A stretch of DNA of 64,000 nucleotides, taken from the NCBI GenBank assembly GCA_015501585.1, contig JADNRY010000003.1, positions 868,001-932,000 on the forward strand, written 5' to 3'. The notes under the pieces are model-generated. The model did not search any database, had not been told where the DNA came from, and saw only the letters and a program-made list of their open reading frames with translations. Of the stretch, positions 44,368 through 54,663 are shown in pieces. The position numbers and the translations under genes are program-made. The DNA comes from Rhodocollybia butyracea. Taxonomy: Eukaryota; Basidiomycota; Agaricomycetes; Agaricales; Omphalotaceae. Within the stretch, counting starts at the first letter, position 1. Every line of letters starts with the position of its first letter.

Positions 44368-47300
44368 CTACTTGATCCGCTGACGTTCGGTTGTGGATTT
44401 TTGTCGTGAGTCTCGAGAAACGCGCCTAAAAAAATAGGTCAGATTACATCCCGCAAAGATATCCGCATTACTTGCCAGTAATATTCCATGACATCGCTCT
44501 GGCCAAGTTTGCGCAAGAAGTTCTCGTCATGGGTAATGATAATTAGCTGGAAATTAGCGTGGTTCTTCCGCTCATTGATAATGCTGCAAAGACGTCAACC
44601 GAATCGAACGATATCCGATAGAACTTGAAAACGTACTCGACAAGACTCGATGCCAGAGCTTCGATGTTTTCTGTGTCGAGTGCATTAGTAGGTTCATCCA
44701 AAGCGAGAATACCACAGTTTTGCCCAAACGAGTCGGATAAGGCTAGTCTAATGATGATAGAGGCCAACATCTTTTGCCCAGCTGAACAGCGTCCTCGCAT
44801 GTCCATCTCCACTTGGTCTTTTGTCATCACAACCTTGAAAGATTATATCAGGATATACACTATATGTGAAGATAAAGGTATTCACTCGATAGTTGTAAGA
44901 TCGCTTGGAAGCTCCTCCTTCAACGTCAGACCGAATTTTTATGCCATCGATATCTAAAAGTTTCATCAACACAAGCGGGGAGATACAGGACATATAAACT
45001 CACCACTGCCCTGGTAAGTTTTGTTCCAGAGATGTCTCATGGTGTCATTAACTTCCTCCATCTTAAGAGTATGGTACTTCATAATGGCGCTGAACGAAAC
45101 AGTTCAGACGGATGAGTCAAGGCAAAGGGAAGCAAGCAAACTTTTCAAGGGCCTTTCCGTACTTCTCCAGGTCGTTGTTCGCCATGTCGGACATCTAGCG
45201 TGATTTTATTCAGGAGGAAGACAGCAATAGTTGACTGAACATATACCTTGACTTTGATGAGTTGGTCGGTAAAATTCTTGTTAGCGTCCGCATAGTCTTT
45301 GGCGTCGGTTTCCCAGGTCTTGAGCTGCGATTTATGAGAGCTTATTTCACCTGCAATATGTGAAAACTGTAATCAATGTGAGTGAATGAGAACTCAAATT
45401 AAAATTTGAGATAGACCTTTTGTTGAAGCTTCTCTTCCTTCTCCTTGACAACTGTCCATTTTTCGTGGAAAGTCCGTTTAGATCTAGCAGCCTCCTCCAT
45501 GTCGTAGGAATCTATCTCAGCCTGAGTCTCTTTGATCTGCTTGACGATCTTTCGAAGCCTAAAATTCTCTCGGAGGTTCGTGAGGTTGGACCCACTTTCG
45601 CTAATGTCCCGTTCGACTTTGGACATTGCATCACGAGCGTCTTCAACTTGTTTCTCATACTTTTTGATCTCTTCATTCGATTCTTCGAGTCTGGTCTCGC
45701 ATTCGCGCTGGCGCTGCTCCCGTCGTTGTTGAACGTATCTTGAAGGATATATGAGGTATCATTAGGAAACGATAAATATCGCTCTCACCTTTCCACGTGC
45801 TTCTGTACTTCTCCAAGATTATCTGCTTTGCGATTCAACTGTTGAACTAGCACCGATACCCTTGCCATTTTGCCATCAAATTGACGCTGACTAGTCTTGT
45901 ACTCTATATCGAGAGCGTCAATCGGACCTTGGGCATCAGCCATGCACTGTTCTGCGACCTACAGATGCCAAGTTAAAACGAGCCCTGAATGACGCTATAT
46001 ATATTCACCTTGATTCGTTCCGACATATCGACAATCTCTTGCTTCCACTGTCTGACTTGCTTTTCGAGAGTCTCCTTCTCCTTGATCTGCCCCATGATCT
46101 TCGTCGATTCGACTTCCAAGTGATGCAATTCACCTTCGATACTCCGCTGAGCACCGTTCTGGCGGTCGCGCTCTCTCATTAGAGAATTGTTCTCTTTGTC
46201 GATGAGGCGACTGAGAGGAACGATGATTAGATTGAAAGCACCACCCAAGGCAAAATAAACCCACATTTCGTTAGCCAAATCTTCGATCTCGGCCTGAACA
46301 TCCTCCGTACTTTTCGTGGAACCAGACGCGGCGAGTTCGTTCTCTAGACTCTCCACTTCGCGATTCAGCCGTTCCACTTCCTTCTGGAGTCTAGCGATTG
46401 TCTTGCCATAGTCGCGAACCGTCTGGACGTCTTTCAGTTCTTCCTTCAGTTTGGAGACCTGCTCGGAAGTCTAACAGAAATTTCAATTAGAATTGATATC
46501 CACCGTGTAATACTTCAACATACTCGTTCAGCCTTTTCCTTGGTCGATTCGATCGTATCTACGGCCTTCTTGATATCATTTTCGACATCCGGGATTTCTT
46601 TCAACTCCAAGGTGTTCAATAGAACCAAGGTAGGACGGAGACCCTGTAGTCTCTCCAGCTCAATTGTCCATTGGCTGATATCTTCCTCTATCTTATGTTT
46701 GCCTTGGCCTTGAGCCGCTCGGTTGATTTCGCCTTTTAACTGAATGAGGGACATCCTATTAGAATTAGGAAAAAAGAGAAGCCAGGGAGAACAACTCACG
46801 TATTTCTCGAAAACACGAATTTCATCGTCGTTCATATGTCTATCACAAGCGGTGCACTTTTTCTTCTGCTTTCCGGTCATAAGAAGTCGCTCGTATACCT
46901 TGCCTGCTTCCGCGCCTGTAGTTCTCTCGCTATATCATCGAAGATAAGAGGGATGGTACAAAAAATCGGACATGTCACTGACTCTCGGGCATACTGCAAC
47001 TGATCCATAGCATCCTTTATGGCCTCCTCCAAGGTGTTATGTTCATAAGCTCCATTCATGCGACGTTTAGCATCTGGGGAGTAGTAAGTCATAATATCTA
47101 GAAGATAGAGAAGGAACACACCTTTCAAATCTTTCTGCTTCTCTCTGAGGAGTCTCTTCTTCTCTGATAATGCCGCCTCTGCCCCTTGCTGGTTACCACT
47201 GGCAATGCGGGCATCAGTCTCTGCTAATTCTAACTCGTGGTTCTTCTGCCTACGCGAACATGTCAGCAAAGCTTGAGATGAACGAAGAAATGTGATATAC

Positions 47301-49438
47301 TTGGCGACTTCCTCAATAGCGTTTTCGATAGTATCAGCGGAAGCAGCCTTGCCTACGAGTTTTCCAAATCTCGTATTAGCATTGTCAACACTAAAAATGT
47401 TTGTATAAATTCCTAGCTCGATAGAAGTCCAAGGAAAACAAAAACGAACGTAGACTCAATCTCATTCTTCTTGGCTACCACCTCCTTACGCTTCAAGTTG
47501 AGGTTTGCACGAGATTCAGCTTCTCTGTTCAGCATGATGAATTCTTGGTTGAGTTTCTCTCGTTTACTCTCCGCGATTGTCTTCTTTTCTGTGTTTTGCG
47601 AGATTTTCTGGTCATAACTAGCAGTCTTGAAATCCGCCTTCAACTTTTCCAATCGACGAGTCTTCTCTTCAACGTTGCCAGTTATAATTTTCAATTGACC
47701 AGGAAGTTCTTGGCTGATTTCAAGCTCTCGTTCGCCTTTGGTGATGGCTGAGTTACGTTCGGTCTATAACAGAAGGGACAGAATGTGAAGGTGAAGGATG
47801 AACACGAATGGACAGGCCCACAATTTGTTGTCGAAGAGAAGAGCGATCAGCTTTGTGTTTCTCGGAGGCTGCGGTGAGCTGGCGTGACTTTGCGTTATAC
47901 TCCTCCTGGTGGGACTTGATCTCTGCCTAGAAAGGTGTAGTCAGTAATGCTCAGCGATTGAGGTGTAACAGCATGCCTGTAGTGCCTCGAGTTCGCTGTT
48001 CTGCTTCCGCTTCAACTCGTCCATCCTCGACATAAAATCAAGAACTTTGGGCCCATCGAGAGGTTCCTGACCAAAACCACCGATTCCAAACTTGTCTCCG
48101 ATTTCCCTAATGAGCTGTTCACGCTCCTGGAGTCGTTGTTGTTGTTGCTAGATGGTTGAGAATCAGATATGGTTGATTGAAGAAAATGAATCATACCTTG
48201 CTTTCTGATTGAAATCTTGCCGATTCTTGAAGTATACTTTGGTTTTCGATCCTACTAGATTTCAAGCCATCCTCGATATCTTCTTTCTTTCTTTTCGCGT
48301 CCTTTAATGTATTTCTCTGCTTTGAAATGTTTTCGTCAAACCGTTCCAGACGTTGTTGCAGCTCCTCATCGGTACCTGAAAACAGCTTAGATTCTGAAGA
48401 AAATGTGTTCCTCAACCCGCGTCGAAACAAGCACATACCCCTATTTCCGGTACGCTCACTCGACTCTCTTCTAAATCGTCCTTTAAATTCTTTTGCTTTT
48501 CCTGCAAAGTTTCAATTTTGACATAGATCTCCCGGAACCGCGACGCATATTCGTAATACTTGTTGTTGGATGTAACCTGCTCTTCGTATTGGTTCTTTGT
48601 TTCCTCGTACTGGATTTCTTTGGCGTGAATGGTACTTTTGAGCTCGGTGATTCGAGCGCGAAGTTTATCGGCGTGGGCTTTCTCTGTCTGAAGACTCTGG
48701 AGACGTTCCTTTTCCGCTTTCAAGTCGGCAATTCGTTCTTTACGGAGAGTTTTGATGTTGTCAAGGGCTTTTGTGTATCTGTCCATAACGTTTGAATCAC
48801 CATTTTACTCGAAAATCAAAGACAAACTAGCCTCGTCGCCTCGAAAATATCATCGAACTTTTTCTTAAGTGCAGATGGCTCGGCAAGCGGCCAATATGAA
48901 TCTTCTTGGTGGCAAAAGATGACATTTTCGAGCACTGCTTTCGAGACACCGAGAAGCGCAGGGATCTCTGTATCCATCTCCGCGCATTTTGTAGAAATTG
49001 TACCTCTCTACACGTATTCTTAGATAAGGTATCTGCGAAGATAGAAGTCCACTTACCTTGCCATTTTTCTCACTGCCATCATCAACAGACAGGATACTTT
49101 CCAATGTCTTCATCGTCAAGCCTCCTGCCTTCTTTGCGTCACACTCAAATTCCTCACAGCAAGCATCCTCTGTCCGTTCGCAGCAAAGAACCGGAGTTTC
49201 ACCTGTGCCTTCACCTCCTTTTCATTAGCCATCTTTGGGTCGTGAACAAATGCTCCGCCACGAGTATTGGGGGCTGGTCGCCGGTGGTCGCGTACTTGAG
49301 ACATTCAATAATAGTCGTCTTTCCACTGCCATTGTGGCCGACGATGACAGTGACGGGAGAGAAAAATTCAATGATAGATACTTGTTTATCATCAAAAGAA
49401 CGAATTCCACGGATAGCTAATTTGTTTAGCGAAGCCAT
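44368..49438 (-). CDS. RAD50: DNA repair ATPase RAD50
   Basis: RAD50 is the SMC-like ATPase of the MRE11-RAD50-NBS1/XRS2 complex, which senses and tethers DNA double-strand breaks. The start at 49438 gives [20 protein letters not shown], then Walker [21 protein letters not shown] near 49340. The Q-loop region reads [20 protein letters not shown] near 48880. A very long coiled coil occupies most of the gene and holds the zinc hook [10 protein letters not shown] (CxxC) near 46855. At the C-terminus are the ABC signature [18 protein letters not shown] (about 44800-44750) and Walker [20 protein letters not shown], ending [11 protein letters not shown]. About twenty short introns interrupt it. All key motifs are present and I found no lesion. 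It is convergent with LSM6 (286 bases between stops). Confidence 0.96.
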
Positions 49439-49866
49439 GGGAGGCGAGTGGGAGGAAATCAAATCACAAGGTTGCGTCGACGGCTGCGACAAAGTAACAT
49501 CACGGGATACGAGTGACTGACTCAGAGTACTTCGGAGTCAGCGGACCGGACCGGGCTTGATCTCTTCTACAGCCATGAACCAAATACAGTGAGCAACTTT
49601 TTAATTTACAGGGAACTCTAGTATTCAACAAATCCAGCATATCCCCTTTACAATCGATTCTTTCGCATTTTCGTTTTCTGCTCACGCTCAGGTCCGAGCC
49701 TGAAGGCACATATCATAGGTTATTATCTACGTGTCTGCACTTCATCTTCTGATGGATACCTAGTCTCATCATCTTTCGACTATCGCCGTCTACATCTTCA
49801 ACTTCTGATCTCAAAGACGAAAATGAAGATAGGAATCTGAGCGGGAATAAACATCAAATATATGTC
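49439..49866. promoter_or_regulatory. Divergent upstream region, RAD50 / Rieske-DUF455
   Basis: This 428-base region between the two starts carries no supported gene of its own. The frame of the Rieske exon stays open back to about 49754 without an ATG, so part of this DNA may be coding through an unseen upstream exon. Confidence 0.45.
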
Positions 49867-51513
49867 ATGGAGGCAACATGTCCTCATCTAGGAGCGGAAA
49901 TGTCACATGCAGACATCGAAGAGTACGACGATTCTTCGGTGGTTGCGGTATGTCCATGGCATAGGTATCACCATCTCTCTTTCCTTCGAACTCCTCCAAA
50001 CCTGACTTTTTCCCAAGATACGACTTTGACCTCAAAACAGGCAAAAGCGAAACCGGACTTAAAACATGTACGTATGCTGTTCAAATAAAACTCGATCCTA
50101 TAACATCCGAGGAACAAATCTGGATGGAGGCACCTCTGGGAGGGACAAGTTGGCGTGTCGTCGAGTTACGGCCAGTTTCAGAAGGTCCGACAGCTACGAG
50201 TTATCTTCCGTCAATATTCACTGTCCCATTGTAGAATTTGCCGACCCACCACCACTGCCATCAGATCCCGCGTCTTCTTTAATAGATGGGACGGTGGCAC
50301 CCTATGCTCAAGCAACCGCTGAACCCATCGTTCCAACAGAAAACCCACCGAAGACACTGATGGAATGGGCTGTTTTGATCTTAAATACAGCTAATCCAAC
50401 ACTAAAGGTCGAACGTACACGCTATGCTGTACATGCCTTCCGTACTGGTACCATTACCACTGTTGGCAACAAAGTCGCTCACCCTCCTGTTCCACCGCCT
50501 CAACCGCCGAGGGAGACCTATATGAATATCGTCGAGCCCGGCAAAATTCAGAGTGGAAAGAGAAAAAATCGGGCGGTAATGCTTCATGCGCTAGCCAATA
50601 TAGAACAATGGGCGTAAGTTTTAGCTCTTTTTATCTGTTGTAACCGTTTCATGTTTCCATCCGATAGGGTTGACCTTGCGTAAGTTTCTATTTGCTCATT
50701 CACAGTACCTTAGTTAATTGGAATGTAGGTGGGATATCATGGCTCGTTTCGGACCGATGCATAAAGACCTTCCCCCAGCTTTTTTTTCCGACTTTACGAA
50801 AATGGCACTAGACGAGTCAAAACATTTGTAAGCTTCTTCTCTCCCTTCCTGTCCATTGCCCTCAAGTTCATATTCTGCATAGCTCCCTCCTCCGTGCGCG
50901 CCTCAGCTCCTTCTCGACACCATACGGTTCCCTTCCAGTCCACGCCTCCCTTTGGGAATCTGCATCCCTCACCTCCCGCTCACTTCTTTCCCGTCTAGCT
51001 ATCATCCACCTGGTACACGAAGCCCGAGGCCTTGACGTCAATCCCAAAACAATCGAGAAATTCCGAAAAGCAGGCGATAAAGAAAGTGTAGATGTGCTGG
51101 AAATAATACACGCGGATGAAGTGACCCATGTAACCGCTGGACATCGATGGTTTGTTTGGATGTGCGAACAGCAGATGAAGAAAAATGGTGGGGAGCAAGT
51201 GGTGGACCCTATCGAGGCATTCCGAGAGGAGGTGCGACAATGTTGGCGTGGTGATATCAAGGGTCCATTTAATGTCGAGGACAGAGAGAAGGCAGGGTTG
51301 AGTCCCGAGTTTTATGAGAAATTAAAAGGAGAAATGCCGTATGAGGATGTTCAAGCAACATTGAAGACGCAAATGAGCGTGTTACCGCTTGAAATGAAGA
51401 AGGCTTCGCAGATGCAGACAGACACTGAAGCAATGGAAGGGAACGGGATGGGAATGGACATGAAAGACGTTTGTGATTCTTTGACACATGTTAAGGTTGA
51501 ATATGAGTCATGA
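49867..51513 (+). CDS. Rieske [2Fe-2S] domain fused to a DUF455 ferritin-like domain
   Basis: The N-terminal Rieske domain has both ligand pairs: CPHLGAEMSHADIEEY and, after a GT-AG intron, CPWHRYDFDLKTGKSETGLK (CxH and CxxH). From about 50310 comes the DUF455 part: PPKTLMEWAVLILNTANPTL, HALANIEQWAVDLAWDIMAR, DESKHFSLLRARL, HLVHEARGLDVNPKTIEKFR and EIIHADEVTHVTAGHRWFVW. The Glu/His pattern (E..H, EARGLD, HADEVTH) fits a ferritin-like di-iron site. It ends at TGA 51513 after HVKVEYES. Short introns lie near 49965, 50210, 50615, 50665 and 50828. An iron-dependent redox enzyme with a built-in electron-transfer domain is inferred; the reaction is unknown. The start at 49867 is provisional because the domain begins almost at once. 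Confidence 0.82.
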
Positions 51514-51743
51514 CGTCTAGTGCAGGCTAGCAGCTTGGTCTATTAGCTCTGGTATGAGTGTGTTGTCAATATAAAATGATAAAGTAGATTCCCATTCTAC
51601 AGGCTACTAGCTGACTCCAAATGATATCAAGAGGACTGACTCTAATTATGTAAGCCCTCCATACAAATGGCAAATAGTGGAAGCCAATGAAATGAGAGAT
51701 GCTGGAAAGTGTGGAACAAAAAAAAAAAACATCCTCTGGTCAT

Positions 51744-51825
51744 TGGGGGTACCGCGGATCGAACGCGGGACCTTCAGAACCCACGTGACTTCAGTCTGCT
51801 GCTCTCCCAGCTGAGCTATACCCCC
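51744..51825 (-). tRNA. tRNA-Phe (GAA) with a 9-base intron
   Basis: The cloverleaf is complete: acceptor GGGGGTA/TACCCCC with discriminator A, D arm GCTC/GAGC, anticodon loop CTGAAG and T arm CCGCG/CGCGG with the canonical TTCGATC loop. The A box and B box are intact. The anticodon is GAA. An intron of nine bases (51780-51788) sits one base 3' of the anticodon, the standard place. The outermost anticodon-stem pair appears mismatched, and this does not affect the call. Confidence 0.93.
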
Positions 51826-52055
51826 ATTAGTATCGACGGAGTTTTATGATACTAATCGAACAGGAAACCCAGATTTGACCATGGACAATGTTAATGACAG
51901 TCAATGACTATTCTAGAAGATGTTAGGACGATAGAAGTACATTTCCTCCCCACGCAAGTACTGCTCTCAATTCATGGCGCGCAAGTTCAACATGGTTCTT
52001 CCTCGAGGAAAATTAAAAGCCTTGACAGGCTCTTCATTCTGACAGAAAAACCCCA

Positions 52056-53207
52056 TCAGTGAAAAAACGACTCAAAAAGAAATCCCCGTACCGGCCAAAG
52101 ACCATATTCACTACTTTCCACCTCAATTCCTTTCTTCATGCAAATGTCATGAAACACCCCGTAAAGCGGATCCCTCTTGAACCTGCCGTCACAGCTCAAA
52201 AGCTTCAACTTTGACGAATTCTTCACCAACATCATCATATCCGCTATCCCCACACTTGGATCAGAGTGACTATGCACCAAACTGAGATGTTCTAATGTCA
52301 AAGGGAGCCTCTGAATAGTGAATGGCGGAATCGATGGAATGCCCAGGATGACCAATTCCTGAAGATTCGTACACGATTGCACGATTTTTGCGGTGTTGGT
52401 GTGGTACTTCATAGCCCGGAAGGACTGTAACTGATGACCACACCCTACCAGTACAGCTGTTACTTCTGCGCTAGGTAAATCGCGCAGTTCGACAATTCGG
52501 AGAGTATCGAGGGAGTTCGCCAAGAGCCACGAGAATATTTCGGGTGTGAGGGTGCGAAACATCGTCAACTCGTATAGTTTAAATTTGGCGGGTACTTTTG
52601 GCGGAGGTGCGACGATCTCTATCCCAGTTGCGAGAAATTCAATTGTGGGAAAGAATACCAAGAGCTCGTAGAGGATGGGGGATTGGGAACTGCATTCCAT
52701 AACCCGTAGTGCTCGGAGACGGGAAGAAGGAGGGGTTTTCATTGGAGCTAAAATGGGAGCCATTGATATGATTCCAGAAACACGAATTTCAAGTTCATAA
52801 AGGTTGGTACATCGTTGTGTCAGTTCCCTAAAGTGATAAGCTGATGTGTGAGTATTGTGCAACGAAATCTCCAAAATCCTGGTATGCTCTAAAAGTGCAT
52901 CCCAGCCTGAAAGGAGATTAGGATGCATCAGAATGTGTTCTGCTAAACGAGGAGCAGCTGTTTCTGTGATATGGTTAAAGAGCAGACTCTGGCAGGGTGC
53001 TCGCCATGATGAATGAACCAACGAGCAAGCTGAGAGAGTCTTGTAGTCTGGTTGTCTTGAACGAACGATCCTAGGTTGGTCATGACGCATAGGGTCTTTA
53101 TAATACACATCTGCAATAATGACAAAGATAATCTCCACTGGAAGGACGGTCATGGAAGCAAACGAAGAAGCAGTTAAGCGCTGGCATTGCCTGCCGGCGT
53201 AACGCAC
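52056..53207 (-). CDS. F-box/leucine-rich repeat-like protein, single exon
   Basis: The likely start is the ATG at 53153 (MTVLPVEIIFVIIADVYYKD), which puts the F-box-like helix at the N-terminus. The frame is open from 53207, but that start would overlap the upstream region of MRPL4. LSACSLVHSSWRAPCQSLLF is typical of mushroom F-box proteins. Leucine-rich segments follow: NLYELEIRVSGII, LDTLRIVELRDLPSAEVTAV, NLQELVILGIPSIPPFTIQR and LTLEHLSLVHSHSD. It ends EYGLWPVRGFLFESFFH. Unlike the three other F-box genes in the window, the frame is intact. It probably acts as a substrate adaptor of an SCF ubiquitin ligase; the target is unknown. Confidence 0.75.
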   Translation of the reverse strand: MRYAGRQCQRLTASSFASMTVLPVEIIFVIIADVYYKDPMRHDQPRIVRSRQPDYKTLSACSLVHSSWRAPCQSLLFNHITETAAPRLAEHILMHPNLLSGWDALLEHTRILEISLHNTHTSAYHFRELTQRCTNLYELEIRVSGIISMAPILAPMKTPPSSRLRALRVMECSSQSPILYELLVFFPTIEFLATGIEIVAPPPKVPAKFKLYELTMFRTLTPEIFSWLLANSLDTLRIVELRDLPSAEVTAVLVGCGHQLQSFRAMKYHTNTAKIVQSCTNLQELVILGIPSIPPFTIQRLPLTLEHLSLVHSHSDPSVGIADMMMLVKNSSKLKLLSCDGRFKRDPLYGVFHDICMKKGIEVESSEYGLWPVRGFLFESFFH

Positions 53208-53234
53208 AATTTTACTTGCCTTCGTACTTTTCGT

Positions 53235-54318
53235 ATGCTTTCCGTCCTACGACGCTCCTACGTCGCACAACCGCGTTTGCTGCGTAATTTTGCTGAGCTG
53301 GTCCACGTAAATACTCCTCAGCCCTCAGCGCCTCCTCCGCTCAGAGGAACTATTGACCCTCCCCCGCCACGCGCTATTGGTGGACCCGATAAAGGCCAAA
53401 ATATCCCAGATACCGAAAACACAGTAGTCCCAGTACGACTAGGTAATCGTGTACCTGTTCGTGAAGACCATGGGCTATATGGATTCTTCCGGCAGAGGGA
53501 GCCTGAAGAGGGACAGACATTGGTAGGCGAGGCACGGTATGAAACAGTGGGTGGAAGCTATGGCATGGAAATGGAGCGTTCTGGTGAGCCTTACTGTCTT
53601 ATTTTTCTGCTGCTATCCTAAATTTTGCTTAGGGAGGGCTTGGAGGGCTTCTGAAATACGGCTCAAAAGCTTCAAAGATCTCCACGTTTTGTGGTATGTT
53701 CTTCTGCGAGAACGAAATTTGCTTGCGACACAGAACGAAGATCTACGAAGAATGGGTGCCATGGCTGTGACTCGACTTCTTGATGACCGAATGCGAATGG
53801 TGAATATTTCTTGCCTGGTCGTCGGGGCTCGGTTACTCAATTTGCACAAATAGTGTCGCAAATCCATGGCCCGTATAAAATACGTGATGAACGAGCGAAG
53901 GCTCGCGTACCAGGGTGCCATCAAGCTTGCTGAAGAAGAAAAGACAGATCACATCGCGAAGGTTGTGCTGAAGCAACAACTCACGGAGCACGAAGACGAT
54001 AGCAAAAATATATCTGTGCGGAGACTAAGGGCACAGCGAAAGGCAGCGCAAAGAGCCCGGTTGGCCGCGAGGGACACAGTTCAAACTACGACTGTCGAAT
54101 CGGAAGCTCAACCTGAACAGGTCGTTCAGTTAGAAGCCCAAGCCGAACTTGGTGAACCGAAGGCTTCTGCCACAGCGGAAGCACAACCGCCTGTCGCAAA
54201 ACTCGAGCATGCTCCACCAAAACCACGTTCTTCCATAAAGTCAGATAGAGCTGAAGCAACTGAAGCAGTGACAGAGGGATTATTCGGAAGTCGTGGTAGA
54301 CAACAACGCCGTAGATAA
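53235..54318 (+). CDS. MRPL4: Mitochondrial large ribosomal subunit protein uL29m
   Basis: A component of the mitochondrial 54S ribosomal subunit. The ATG at 53235 gives [20 protein letters not shown], a basic mitochondrial presequence. The core reads [40 protein letters not shown] and, after the second intron, [20 protein letters not shown], which is the uL29m signature. Introns lie at about 53585-53632 and 53801-53853. The C-terminal extension is Ala/Glu/Gln-rich ([20 protein letters not shown]) and ends SRGRQQRRR, then TAA at 54318. It faces SDHAF1, another mitochondrial protein gene, with 13 bases between stops. Confidence 0.9.
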
Positions 54319-54331
54319 CTCTTGTCTTACA

Positions 54332-54663
54332 TTAATTATGACTATTTCTCTGCCAGTTGCGCATATCTTCAGATACCCAGCAATCTTTAACTGAAGGTTG
54401 TTCATACATCTCCAACTGACGCTTTCCTTTCCTCAAAAGATGCTCTATAGCGCTGACATCCCTCGGAGAAACGCTAGAAGCGTTGAGACGAAAAGTATAT
54501 CGAATGTAAAGGGAAAACTTGTCCTGTGTGGACGGTGGTTTCGTTTTGACCATACGCAAAGCTCTAAAAGGGTATCAACAATGGATTCTGCGCATAAAAG
54601 GAGTCCTGACCGCCTGTAGAGATTTAGAACATCTCTCTGTAGTCCTGACCGACGCGCTGACAT
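54332..54663 (-). CDS. SDHAF1: Succinate dehydrogenase assembly factor 1 (LYR protein)
   Basis: SDHAF1 (yeast Sdh6) helps insert Fe-S clusters into the SDHB subunit of complex II in the mitochondrial matrix. Exon 1 from 54663 reads MSARRSGLQRDVLNLYRR and holds the LYR motif. An intron of about 47 bases (donor GTCAGG, acceptor TTTTAG) joins it to ALRMVKTKPPSTQDKFSLYI, then RYTFRLNASSVSPRDVSAIE, HLLRKGKRQLEMYEQPSVKD and CWVSEDMRNW. The product is close to 95 residues, right for the family. It is easy to miss because the first exon is short. The stop is at 54332, 13 bases from the end of MRPL4. Confidence 0.9.

Noticed and set aside
45399..48795. Numerous plus-strand ORFs of 60-110 codons inside RAD50
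   Set aside because: They are antisense shadows of the RAD50 coiled coil (runs of Leu, Phe and Ser) and have no domains.
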